Shown piece after piece: positions 1 through 6,778 of a stretch of 7,934 nt of DNA. The first letter of the stretch is position 1. Each line of letters starts with the position of its first letter. The position numbers and the translations under genes were made by a program. The notes beneath the pieces are model-generated. The model searched no databases. It had not been told where the DNA came from and saw only the letters and a list, made by a program, of their open reading frames with translations. Source of the stretch: an uncultured Pseudomonadota bacterium (GTDB lineage: Bacteria > Pseudomonadota > Gammaproteobacteria > Burkholderiales > Methylophilaceae); NCBI GenBank assembly GCA_903854305.1, contig CAINWC010000057.1:1-7934 (forward strand), given 5' to 3'.

Positions 1-21
1 AAGCAAAGGATTGCTAATAAG

Positions 22-570
22 ATGACTCCAAAAAGCATTCGTTCGCATCTAGCTCCATATTCGATTTTCTCGAAAAGAAAAACTACTATTGCCCATGCTT
101 TCGCTTCAGCGCAGGCGCCTTCAGATAAATACGACGAAGAGAAAGTTGATGCTGCACTTAAAGCACTTGGGCAGAAAGATTTAAAGAGGCTTTCCTGCGT
201 CTATTGTGAAAGGCAAGCGCGGACTTGGGACCATCTTGAGAACCTAGTTAAGGCCGGAAAATTAAATGGATACGGGCATCAAATTGGAAACCTTGTCCCG
301 TGTTGTAGTGACTGCAACTCTAGGAAAGGGGGTAAGCCATTTCGTGATTTTATAAACGCTGATGCAAGCCTCACGGAAACCGAAAAGTTAAATCTCATCG
401 GCAGACTTGCAACACACCTCACCTTAGCAAAACCCATTCAATCAGTTAACCCGAGTCTTGAAGGGCAAGAGGCGCTCACAAAGTTCTTGGCATTGCAAAC
501 TCAGATTCTTGACCTTATGGAAGAGGCTGACAAGTATGCTCAAATACTTCGGTTGCAAAAAAATGACTAA
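22..570 (+). CDS. HNH-nuclease-family protein, small stand-alone type
   Basis: The 182-residue product carries an HNH/zinc-ribbon nuclease core. A Cys pair (C59-x2-C62) precedes Asp-His (D70, H71) in TWDHL. Then come H86, GNLVP with N90, and a second Cys pair (C95, C98) in CCSDCNSRKGGK. In the HNH family the Cys pairs bind structural zinc, and the DH plus Asn bind the catalytic metal. The third position appears to be Asn (N99), an HNN-like variant. About 55 residues precede the core, and a helical tail of about 70 residues follows. There is no signal peptide or membrane segment, so it should act on nucleic acid in the cytoplasm; the target is unknown. The start is uncertain: AAAGGA at 5-10 could serve the ATG at 22, but the frame is open to position 1 with no stop, so the true start may lie off the window. 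It could be a restriction or defence nuclease. The Sel1 gene follows by 27 bp, suggesting co-transcription. Confidence 0.85.
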   Translation: MTPKSIRSHLAPYSIFSKRKTTIAHAFASAQAPSDKYDEEKVDAALKALGQKDLKRLSCVYCERQARTWDHLENLVKAGKLNGYGHQIGNLVPCCSDCNSRKGGKPFRDFINADASLTETEKLNLIGRLATHLTLAKPIQSVNPSLEGQEALTKFLALQTQILDLMEEADKYAQILRLQKND

Positions 571-597
571 GTTAAATATAGTATTGAGAGTGTTGTT

Positions 598-1635
598 ATG
601 AATGATTTACTTACTACCGCAGATGAAGCATACGGTATATCAAACTACGAACTTGCATTCAAGCTTTACAAACCCCTTGCAGAGAATGGGGATGCATTAG
701 CGCAAAGCCGACTAGGCCGCATGTATTTTGTAGGGTTAGATACAGTACAAGATTATAAACTGTCACTTTACTGGTTCATAAAATCAGCTGAACAAGGAAA
801 TGTATTGGCGCAATACAGCCTTGGCGGTATGTATTCAGAAGGATTCGGTACGGCACAAGATTGTAAACAGGCATGTTATTGGTATGAAATGGCTGCGGCA
901 GATGGGTATGTTGGTGCCCAATTTGATTTGGGGAATATATATTCTAGAGGTGAAGGTGTAGCGCAAGATTATAAGCAAGCCCATTACTGGTTTAGCAAGG
1001 CCGCAGAAACAGGAAATCCAAAAGCACAATTCAACCTTGGGTATATGTATGACAAAGGGAAAGGTCTAGCGCAGGATTTTAAGCTTGCAGACACTTGGTA
1101 TAGAAAAGCAGCTGAGCAAGGGGATGTCAGAGCACAATATAACCTTGGCCATATGTATGAGGTGGTGGATACAGTGCAAGATTATAAACAAGCATTTTAT
1201 TGGTACACAAAAGCAGCTGAGCAAGGTGATGCCAGAGCACAATACGCTCAAGGTTATATGTATGCAAGTGGTCTAGGTACAGCTCAAGATTACAGTCAAG
1301 CATTAGAATGCTTCAAAAAAGCTGCAATCCAAGGAAATGAAGTTGCGCAAACGAATCTTGGGCATTTGTATTTTGAAGGGTTAGGTACAGTGCAAGATTA
1401 TAAACAAGCATTTTATTGGTACACTAAAGCAGCTGAGCAAGGACTTGACGCAGCAGGATTCTATCTTGGCTGTATGTATTCTGATGGCATAGGAGTAGCG
1501 CAAGATTATAAACAAGCATTTATGTGGGCAAGCCTAGCATCGGCTAATGGTGATAAAGCTGCTGTTAAACTTCGTGACTTGGTCGCAGGAGAATTAACTC
1601 AAGAGCAAATTGATGAATTAAATAAATTGCACTAG
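598..1635 (+). CDS. Sel1-repeat (TPR-like) protein, cytoplasmic
   Basis: The 345-residue product is almost entirely Sel1-like repeats, a TPR-related helix-turn-helix solenoid that usually mediates protein-protein contacts. Eight units begin near residues 33, 69, 105, 141, 177, 212, 248 and 284, each following A-x-AQ-x-x-LG-x-MY-x-x-G-x-G-x-x-QDYKQA-x-x-W-x-x-KAAEQG. All units are 36 residues except the fifth (about 177-211), which is 35 because EVVDT replaces the usual longer turn. A non-repeat cap (residues 1-32) and a short charged tail (319-345) flank the solenoid. There is no signal peptide, unlike many secreted Sel1 proteins, so a cytoplasmic scaffold is likelier. GAGAG at 586-590 lies 7 nt before the ATG and supports this start. 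The gene sits 27 bp after the HNH gene on the same strand, probably one transcript. No enzymatic domain is visible, and the partner and role are unknown. Confidence 0.9.
   Translation: MNDLLTTADEAYGISNYELAFKLYKPLAENGDALAQSRLGRMYFVGLDTVQDYKLSLYWFIKSAEQGNVLAQYSLGGMYSEGFGTAQDCKQACYWYEMAAADGYVGAQFDLGNIYSRGEGVAQDYKQAHYWFSKAAETGNPKAQFNLGYMYDKGKGLAQDFKLADTWYRKAAEQGDVRAQYNLGHMYEVVDTVQDYKQAFYWYTKAAEQGDARAQYAQGYMYASGLGTAQDYSQALECFKKAAIQGNEVAQTNLGHLYFEGLGTVQDYKQAFYWYTKAAEQGLDAAGFYLGCMYSDGIGVAQDYKQAFMWASLASANGDKAAVKLRDLVAGELTQEQIDELNKLH
694..1551 (+). repeat. Tandem Sel1 coding repeats, about 108 bp per unit
   Basis: Eight in-frame units of about 108 bp encode the Sel1 solenoid. Most have diverged at the DNA level, but positions 1171-1226 and 1387-1442 match at 55 of 56 bases, exactly 216 bp (two units) apart. 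Positions 1105-1140 and 1210-1245 match at 33 of 36 bases. A third related copy of the core lies near 1500-1522. Such near-identity inside an otherwise diverged array suggests recent duplication or gene conversion between units. Confidence 0.9.
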
Positions 1636-1748
1636 CCTGCGCAATGCCGGATTAGCAAGGTAATCCGCCGTATGTTTAATAACTTACGACACAATACGCA
1701 CCACAATCGATGTCCTGCAAGCCAATATCCATGCGGGGCGCAGGGCAT
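1636..1748. repeat. REP/BIME-like inverted-repeat element between convergent genes
   Basis: The gap between the convergent Sel1 and glnE genes is rich in dyads. CGGATTA (1648-1654) and TAATCCG (1661-1667) form a perfect 7-bp stem with a 6-nt GCAAGG loop. ATGTCCTGC (1710-1718) and GCAGGGCAT (1740-1748) form a 9-bp stem with one G-T wobble. Inside it, GCC (1721-1723) can pair with GGC (1737-1739) past an AA bulge. CCTGCGC (1636-1642) and GCGCAGG (1738-1744) form a perfect outer 7-bp inverted repeat. Neither hairpin is followed by a T-run on either strand, so this is not a classic intrinsic terminator. From memory, the GCGGATTAC and ACAATACGCACCAC segments resemble palindromic extragenic repeats common in proteobacteria. 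Family membership needs other copies in the genome. Confidence 0.5.
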
Positions 1749-1768
1749 GTGCTTTTAGCTTAACGCAC

Positions 1769-4501
1769 TCAATCTGTAAAAATTTTCTGCCATAAAGCGT
1801 TCACGGCAGTTGCATGTTCACTCACTTTCGATATTTCTACCCTTAAATGCGCCGCGCCTTGTAGCTTGAGCATGTGCTGAGTATGGCGATAATCTCGATA
1901 GGCTAGCACGACATTATCCGCTAAATCTTGGTCGATGATATTGAGTGAAGCTAACAACCTTAACAAGCCAATATTGCCAATGTTACCTGTGAGTTGCGGG
2001 TATTGTTTTGCGTGTGCCAACACCATATATTGCACTAAAAACTCCACGTCAATAATGCCGCCTACGCTGTGTTTAATGTCAAAAATATCTGCTGCAATAT
2101 GTAGTGTTGCGCGCATTTTTTCGCGCATGGATTGTACTTCCAGCTTCAACTTGGCGGCGTCTCGCGGCTGCGTCATCACTTCGATACGAATCTTATCGAA
2201 CGCTGCACCTATACTGCTATCACCCGCCACAAAACGGGCGCGGGTAATGGCTTGGTGCTCCCACACCCAAGCTTTGTTAAGCTGATATGCCCTAAATGCC
2301 GTCACGCTACTGACTAGCAATCCACTATTACCATCTGGGCGTAATTGCAAATCCGTTTCGTAGAGTAAACCAGCAGAGGTTAAACTGTTAAACCAGTTGT
2401 TGATGCGTTGCGCAAAGCGGGCATAAACCTCTCCCGCCTCTGGTGCATCATCATCGTACAGGAAAATAATGTCTAAGTCGGACGCGTAACCTAGCTCTTT
2501 ACCGCCTAGCTTGCCATAGCCGATAACTGCGAACTTTGGCACCTCAAGGTGCTTGCCGCGTACATTTGGCCAAATAAAACTCAAACTCACACTTAATATT
2601 AAATCAGCCAGCGCGCTCAAATAATCCGAAAGCTTTTCTGGTGATAACTCACCATTAATATCTTGTGCGGCAAATCTAAATACATTGGCATGTTTAAAAT
2701 GGCGCATTAAATCCATTTGCCGCTCAATATCGCCATCTGCCAGTATCAGGCGTTTAACCAACTCCTCGCGCATCATTGCAAAATCCGGCTCTGCGTATAA
2801 AGTACGTGTATCTAATAATTCATCTAACAATATGGGGTGTTGGACCAAATAATTGCTTAGCCACGGGCTACTGCTGCATAATTTAACCAGTAAATGCATG
2901 GCATGAGCATGTTCTGCCAGTAAGGCCAAGTAACTGGCGCGGCGGCAGATACTCTCAAGGAGATCAGTGACGCGCATTAAGGTTGTATCAGCATTAGGCA
3001 TTAAAGCCGCCTGTGAAATCACAAGCGGCATCAATGCATCAAAGCGCAAACGGCTGACTTCTGGCAACTGTAAATAGCGGCTACTTTGATGCAAGGTATT
3101 TAATCGACGTAGTGTTTCTGGCCCCTCATCAAAGCCCATCTTTTGCAAAGCGGCTTCTGATTCTGGCGCAGTTAATGCGCCATTCCAGATAGATTCTTCA
3201 AGATCTAAGGCCTCCTTACTCGTGTTAGCATCACTAAAAGTTGCATCAAAATGTTGCTGTACTTGCTGGCGATAGCTATTTAATTTGGCTAAAAAACACG
3301 CCCAATCGACAAAGTTCATCGCTTTGGCAATCCGCGCTTTTGCTTCATCTGATTTCGGTAGTTCCTGCGTTTGTGCATCTTCTACATACATTAACCTGTG
3401 TTCTAAATTTCTTAAAAACACATAAGCTTCACCAAGCTCACTCACGGTCTTTTCAGGAAGCAAGCCTTTGTTTTTCAGTAAATCCAGCACTGATAAAGTC
3501 GGTTTAATTTGCAGGCTCACATCTTGCCCGCCACGAATCAGTTGAAATACCTGCGCTATAAATTCAATCTCGCGGATACCGCCACGGCCAAGCTTGATGT
3601 TATCGTACATGCCTTTGCTATTCACATCACGCTGAATTTGAATCTTCAAATCGCGCATACTTGCAAATGCGCCAAAGTCCAGATATTTACGAAATACGAA
3701 TGGTTTAAGCAAACGTGAAACTTGATTACCGCCCGTGATTTCGCGGCCTTTAATCCATGCGTAACGCTCCCACTCACGGCCATTATTTTGATAGTAATCT
3801 TCAAGCGCATCCAAATTAGAAACCAGCGCGCCTTCACTGCCAAACGGCCGCAAACGCATATCCACTCTGAACACAAAACCATCCTCGGTGATTTCATCGA
3901 TGGTCGCGATGAGCTTTTTAGCTAAACGCGTAAAAAACTCTTGATTACTAATTGGCTTTTCACTGTCCGTTTCACCTTCAGAGGCATAAGCAAAAATCAA
4001 ATCGATATCAGATGAAACATTAAGTTCGCCGCCACCCAACTTACCCATGCCAATGACAATAAAGCTTTGTGGATTACCCTCTGAATCCACAGGCTGACCA
4101 TGCGCATTTACCAACCAGGTATGCAAGAAATCAATCGAAGTGTTAATCACGCACTCTGCTAACTGAGAAATGGTGCGCATCACCTCTTGTAGGCCAGTTA
4201 ATCCAACCCCTGCTAATCCATTCAAGTCTCGCACAATGATTCGCGCTAAAACTTGCTGGCGCAAAGCCCGCACGGCACGTTTTAATGAAATTTCATCAAC
4301 AATATTCTGTTGTGCCAAAAAATTCTGCATATCACTTAACTGATAGTCTTTATGCAGATTTGTTAGCAAATCATTCAGTAATCCAGCATCTTTTGTAAAC
4401 AGCCTCTTTGCAAAAGGGCTACAACTTACAGCATGGCGTACATAAGCCTCATCACTAGAAGGGATGCGGGTTTCAGATAACAAATTATCGAGTGTTAGCA
4501 T
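1769..4501 (-). CDS. glnE: Bifunctional glutamine synthetase adenylyltransferase / adenylyl-removing enzyme
   Basis: GlnE attaches AMP to, and phosphorolytically removes it from, a tyrosine of glutamine synthetase. This tunes ammonia assimilation in the cytoplasm under control of PII and glutamine. The 910-residue product is close to the family length (946 in E. coli). Both nucleotidyltransferase domains are present. The N-terminal (deadenylylase) domain has GMGKLGGGEL at 151-160 with metal-binding D165 and D167. The C-terminal (adenylyltransferase) domain has GYGKLGGKEL at 661-670 with D675 and D677. The family segments LGRGGIREIEF (about 304-314) and VGGIIDVEFLVQY in the C-terminal part are intact, as is the helical linker between the domains. 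No frameshift or lost catalytic residue is seen. The ATG at 4501-4499 starts the protein at a typical family N-terminus but lacks a recognisable Shine-Dalgarno, so initiation may be weak. The gene is divergent from acs and convergent with the Sel1 gene. Confidence 0.97.
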   Translation of the reverse strand: MLTLDNLLSETRIPSSDEAYVRHAVSCSPFAKRLFTKDAGLLNDLLTNLHKDYQLSDMQNFLAQQNIVDEISLKRAVRALRQQVLARIIVRDLNGLAGVGLTGLQEVMRTISQLAECVINTSIDFLHTWLVNAHGQPVDSEGNPQSFIVIGMGKLGGGELNVSSDIDLIFAYASEGETDSEKPISNQEFFTRLAKKLIATIDEITEDGFVFRVDMRLRPFGSEGALVSNLDALEDYYQNNGREWERYAWIKGREITGGNQVSRLLKPFVFRKYLDFGAFASMRDLKIQIQRDVNSKGMYDNIKLGRGGIREIEFIAQVFQLIRGGQDVSLQIKPTLSVLDLLKNKGLLPEKTVSELGEAYVFLRNLEHRLMYVEDAQTQELPKSDEAKARIAKAMNFVDWACFLAKLNSYRQQVQQHFDATFSDANTSKEALDLEESIWNGALTAPESEAALQKMGFDEGPETLRRLNTLHQSSRYLQLPEVSRLRFDALMPLVISQAALMPNADTTLMRVTDLLESICRRASYLALLAEHAHAMHLLVKLCSSSPWLSNYLVQHPILLDELLDTRTLYAEPDFAMMREELVKRLILADGDIERQMDLMRHFKHANVFRFAAQDINGELSPEKLSDYLSALADLILSVSLSFIWPNVRGKHLEVPKFAVIGYGKLGGKELGYASDLDIIFLYDDDAPEAGEVYARFAQRINNWFNSLTSAGLLYETDLQLRPDGNSGLLVSSVTAFRAYQLNKAWVWEHQAITRARFVAGDSSIGAAFDKIRIEVMTQPRDAAKLKLEVQSMREKMRATLHIAADIFDIKHSVGGIIDVEFLVQYMVLAHAKQYPQLTGNIGNIGLLRLLASLNIIDQDLADNVVLAYRDYRHTQHMLKLQGAAHLRVEISKVSEHATAVNALWQKIFTD

Positions 4502-4542
4502 AGGTTTTTTAAGGTAATATGACGTTTTTAAGTTCAGTTACA

Positions 4543-4560
4543 ACTTGATTTTATACAAGT
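4543..4560. promoter_or_regulatory. Dyad over the divergent promoters, possible operator
   Basis: ACTTG (4543-4547) and CAAGT (4556-4560) form a perfect 5-bp inverted repeat with an 8-bp spacer. The dyad overlaps the predicted acs -35 and glnE -10. The layout fits a dimeric regulator site, and it also satisfies the loose CT-N12-AG core of LuxR-type boxes. Five-base arms can arise by chance. Confidence 0.3.
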
Positions 4561-4572
4561 CCGAATGATATT
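4545..4572 (+). promoter_or_regulatory. Candidate acs promoter
   Basis: TTGATT (4545-4550) and GATATT (4567-4572), with a 16-bp spacer, fit a moderate sigma-70 promoter for acs about 50 bp upstream of its start. Its -35 overlaps the -10 proposed for the divergent glnE promoter. Two further plus-strand TATAAA sequences (4587-4592 and 4595-4600) lack good -35 partners. No sigma-54-type -24/-12 element is seen. Confidence 0.35.
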
Positions 4573-4579
4573 TAAGCAA
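4550..4579 (-). promoter_or_regulatory. Candidate glnE promoter
   Basis: On the minus strand, TTGCTT (4579-4574) stands 18 bp before TATAAA (4555-4550), about 50 bp upstream of the glnE start. The -10 matches sigma-70 consensus at 5 of 6 positions, and the -35 at 3 of 6. A perfect minus-strand TATAAT also occurs at 4590-4585 but has no acceptable -35. Prediction by eye only. Confidence 0.35.
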
Positions 4580-4608
4580 ACCAAATTATAAAAGTATAAA
4601 AGCAATTT

Positions 4609-4615
4609 AAGGGGA
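4609..4615 (+). promoter_or_regulatory. Strong Shine-Dalgarno for acs
   Basis: AAGGGGA ends 8 nt before the ATG at 4624. It is the strongest ribosome binding site in the window and fixes the acs start, in contrast to the weak sites of glnE and the downstream dehydrogenase. Confidence 0.75.
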
Positions 4616-4623
4616 TTTTAAGC

Positions 4624-6615
4624 ATGTCAATTGAGTCAGTTCTTCAAGAAAACCGCGTTTTTGAACCAAGTGCAGCGCTTGTAAAGTCGGCAAATGTCTC
4701 TGGCATGTCAGCCTACAACGCTTTATGCCAAGAGGCAACAGACGATTACGAAGGCTTTTGGGCAAAGTTAGCGCGTGAGTTATTGGTTTGGAACAAGCCA
4801 TTCACTAAAACGCTTAACGAAGAGAACGCGCCATTCTATAAATGGTTTGAAGACGGCGAACTGAATGTTTCTGCCAACTGTTTAGACCGGCACCTCAATA
4901 CTATCCCGAACAAAGTGGCGATTATCTTTGAGGCGGATGATGGCACTATCATCAACGTGACCTTTAAAGAACTTTACCACCGCGTTTGTCAGTTTGCCAA
5001 CGGCTTAAAAAAACTGAATCTAACGCTAGGTGACCGCGTCATTATTTATTTGCCAATGGGCATAGATGCTGTAGTCGCCATGCAAGCCTGCGCACGACTA
5101 GGCTTAATACATTCGGTGGTTTTTGGTGGCTTTTCAGCCAAAAGTATTCACGAACGCATTTTAGATGCTGGCGCTGTTGCGGTGATTACTGCCGATGGCC
5201 AATATCGTGGCGGTAAAACCTTGCCGTTAAAAAATGCGGTAGATGAAGCCATAGCACTGGGTGGCTGTGAGTCAGTCCAAAATGTCGTGGTGCTTAAAAA
5301 AACAGGTTTAGACATCGAAACAAAAGCTAATGACATTTGGTGGCATGATTTGATCGCAGGCGTTGCCGATACCTGCGAACCAGTGATGGTGAACGCAGAA
5401 CATCCATTATTTTTGCTGTATACCTCAGGCAGTACCGGCAAACCAAAAGGCGTGCAACACAGCTCTGCAGGTTATTTGCTACATGCCATGAATACCATGC
5501 GCTGGACTTTTGATATAAAGTCTTTTGATATTAAAGACAATGATGTATTTTGGTGTACTGCTGACGTAGGCTGGATTACCGGCCATACATATGTCGCATA
5601 CGGTCCGTTGGCGATGGGCGTGACGCAAATCATCTTTGAAGGTATTCCTACTTATCCAGATGCAGGCCGCTTTTGGAAAATGATTGAACATCATAAAGTA
5701 ACGATTTTTTACACGGCACCAACGGCTATTCGCTCGTTGATTAAAGCCGCTGATACGACACCAGCCACACATCCTAAAAACTATGATTTAACCAGCTTGC
5801 GCATTTTGGGTTCTGTGGGTGAACCGATTAACCCTGAGGCCTGGATGTGGTATTACGAAAACATTGGCGGCGGTAAATGTCCAATTGTTGATACCTTTTG
5901 GCAAACTGAAACTGGCGGTCATGTCATTACGCCGCTACCAGGCGCTACAGCACTGGTACCAGGCTCTTGCACATTACCATTCCCTGGTATTGATATTGCA
6001 GTGGTAGATGAAACCGGCAAAGACGTACCTTGGGGTACGGGCGGTTTGTTGGTCATTAAAAAACCTTGGCCTTCGATGATACGTACCATTTACAACGACC
6101 CTGAACGCTACAAATCAAGCTATTACCCAGTAGATTTAGGCGGCACTATTTATCTGGCTGGCGATGGTGCAGTGCGTGATGCCAAAACAGGTAATTTCAC
6201 CATTATGGGCCGTATTGATGACGTGCTTAATGTTTCGGGCCATCGTTTAGGTACAATGGAAATCGAGTCAGCATTGGTTTCAAACCCATTAGTGGCAGAG
6301 GCTGCTGTAGTTGGCAAACCACACGACATTAAAGGTGAGTCTGTAGTGGCTTACGTGGTACTAAAAGGCCCACGCCCCGAAGGTGATGAAGCGAAGAAAA
6401 TCGTCGCGCAATTACGTGATTGGGTAGGTAAAGAAATCGGCCCGATTGCTAAACCAGATGAGATTCGCTTTGGTGACAACCTGCCAAAAACCCGTTCAGG
6501 TAAAATTATGCGCAGGCTATTACGTAGCTTGGCAAAAGGTGAAGAAATCACCTCTGATATTTCAACCTTAGAGAATCCAGCGATTTTGGATCAATTAAAA
6601 GAAGTGATTAAGTAA
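4624..6615 (+). CDS. acs: Acetyl-CoA synthetase (AMP-forming)
   Basis: Acs converts acetate, ATP and CoA to acetyl-CoA, AMP and pyrophosphate through an acetyl-adenylate, mainly for scavenging low acetate in the cytoplasm. The 663-residue product matches the usual length of about 650. An N-terminal Acs cap (residues about 35-95) is followed by the ANL adenylating core. The P-loop-like A3 motif [11 protein letters not shown] is at 266-276. FWQTETGG begins at F425, and W426 corresponds to the Trp that closes the acyl pocket to favour acetate over larger acids. The hinge-region YLAGD is at 510-514, and NVSGHRLG is at about 536-543. PKTRSGK ends at K627, the conserved C-terminal Lys needed for adenylation and, in family members, inactivated by reversible acetylation. 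No defect is visible. The start is set by the AAGGGGA site. The gene is divergent from glnE, and a likely terminator follows it. No protein acetyltransferase or deacetylase gene is visible in the window. Confidence 0.97.
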   Translation: MSIESVLQENRVFEPSAALVKSANVSGMSAYNALCQEATDDYEGFWAKLARELLVWNKPFTKTLNEENAPFYKWFEDGELNVSANCLDRHLNTIPNKVAIIFEADDGTIINVTFKELYHRVCQFANGLKKLNLTLGDRVIIYLPMGIDAVVAMQACARLGLIHSVVFGGFSAKSIHERILDAGAVAVITADGQYRGGKTLPLKNAVDEAIALGGCESVQNVVVLKKTGLDIETKANDIWWHDLIAGVADTCEPVMVNAEHPLFLLYTSGSTGKPKGVQHSSAGYLLHAMNTMRWTFDIKSFDIKDNDVFWCTADVGWITGHTYVAYGPLAMGVTQIIFEGIPTYPDAGRFWKMIEHHKVTIFYTAPTAIRSLIKAADTTPATHPKNYDLTSLRILGSVGEPINPEAWMWYYENIGGGKCPIVDTFWQTETGGHVITPLPGATALVPGSCTLPFPGIDIAVVDETGKDVPWGTGGLLVIKKPWPSMIRTIYNDPERYKSSYYPVDLGGTIYLAGDGAVRDAKTGNFTIMGRIDDVLNVSGHRLGTMEIESALVSNPLVAEAAVVGKPHDIKGESVVAYVVLKGPRPEGDEAKKIVAQLRDWVGKEIGPIAKPDEIRFGDNLPKTRSGKIMRRLLRSLAKGEEITSDISTLENPAILDQLKEVIK

Positions 6616-6630
6616 GCGTTTAAGCAAATC

Positions 6631-6696
6631 ATGGAAGGCTTGCTGGTGTTAGCTGCATTGGTGCTGGCAGCCTTCTTTTTGATGCGTGGAAAGTAA
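6631..6696 (+). CDS. Possible 21-residue single-membrane-span microprotein
   Basis: An ATG-started frame of 21 codons ending in TAA begins 15 bp after the acs stop. It encodes Met-Glu-Gly, then an unbroken run of about 15 hydrophobic residues (Leu, Val, Ala, Phe, Met), then Arg-Gly-Lys. This layout resembles a one-span inner-membrane microprotein with a positively charged end on the cytoplasmic side. I do not recognise a family. There is no good Shine-Dalgarno, and the frame coincides with the hairpin and T-run of the probable acs terminator, so the ORF may be an accident of that structure. Both readings could hold if the hairpin sits inside a real gene, but the terminator is the likelier explanation. 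Confidence 0.25.
   Translation: MEGLLVLAALVLAAFFLMRGK
6634..6680 (+). terminator. Probable intrinsic terminator of acs
   Basis: GAAGGCT (6634-6640) pairs perfectly with AGCCTTC (6669-6675), followed directly by TTTTT (6676-6680). Past a bulged T, GC (6642-6643) can pair with GC (6667-6668), extending the stem to about 9 bp. The loop is long (over 20 nt). A competing pairing of GCTGC (6652-6656) with GCAGC (6667-6671) is possible. The site is 18 bp after the acs stop, where a terminator is expected. The large loop lowers confidence. Confidence 0.5.
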
Positions 6697-6721
6697 TATC
6701 CTGTAGAAATTATTTATCGCT

Positions 6722-6778
6722 ATGAATGTCTCCTCATTCAACTCCAATATAGCAAGTTTTAACTCCACCAGTCATTAA
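6722..6778 (+). other. Possible 18-codon leader ORF abutting the dehydrogenase gene
   Basis: An ATG at 6722 opens 18 codons rich in Ser and Asn (start MNVSSFNSN), ending at TAA 6776-6778. That stop lies immediately before the dehydrogenase ATG (6779) and in the same frame. Such abutment would allow ribosomes to reinitiate, and the dehydrogenase has no Shine-Dalgarno of its own. The mini-ORF also lacks a clear ribosome site and could be chance. Confidence 0.2.

Noticed and set aside
835..1251. Minus-strand ORFs inside the Sel1 gene
   Set aside because: They mirror the periodic coding sequence of a clear plus-strand repeat protein; their Cys/Ile-rich translations show no domain.
1648..1670. 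Intrinsic terminator for the Sel1 gene
   Set aside because: The stem is good but is followed by CGTATG on the plus strand and by GGCATT on the minus strand, with no T-run either way.
1636..1768. Integron attC site downstream of the HNH/Sel1 genes
   Set aside because: The outer arms lack the GTTRRRY/RYYYAAC core pair, and no integrase is visible.
1935..2317. Plus-strand ORFs opposite the glnE C-terminal domain
   Set aside because: They lie antisense to strongly conserved GlnE motifs and encode nothing recognisable.
3241..3925. Several 67-88 codon ORFs in other frames of glnE
   Set aside because: They are shadows of an intact 910-codon gene, with no ribosome sites or recognisable domains.
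4585..4590. Perfect minus-strand TATAAT as the main glnE -10
   Set aside because: No acceptable -35 lies 16-18 bp upstream on that strand, and the stretch is AT-rich enough to yield such matches by chance.
5148..5772. Two 97-codon minus-strand ORFs within acs
   Set aside because: They are antisense to the conserved adenylation core of acs, with no start context or family features.
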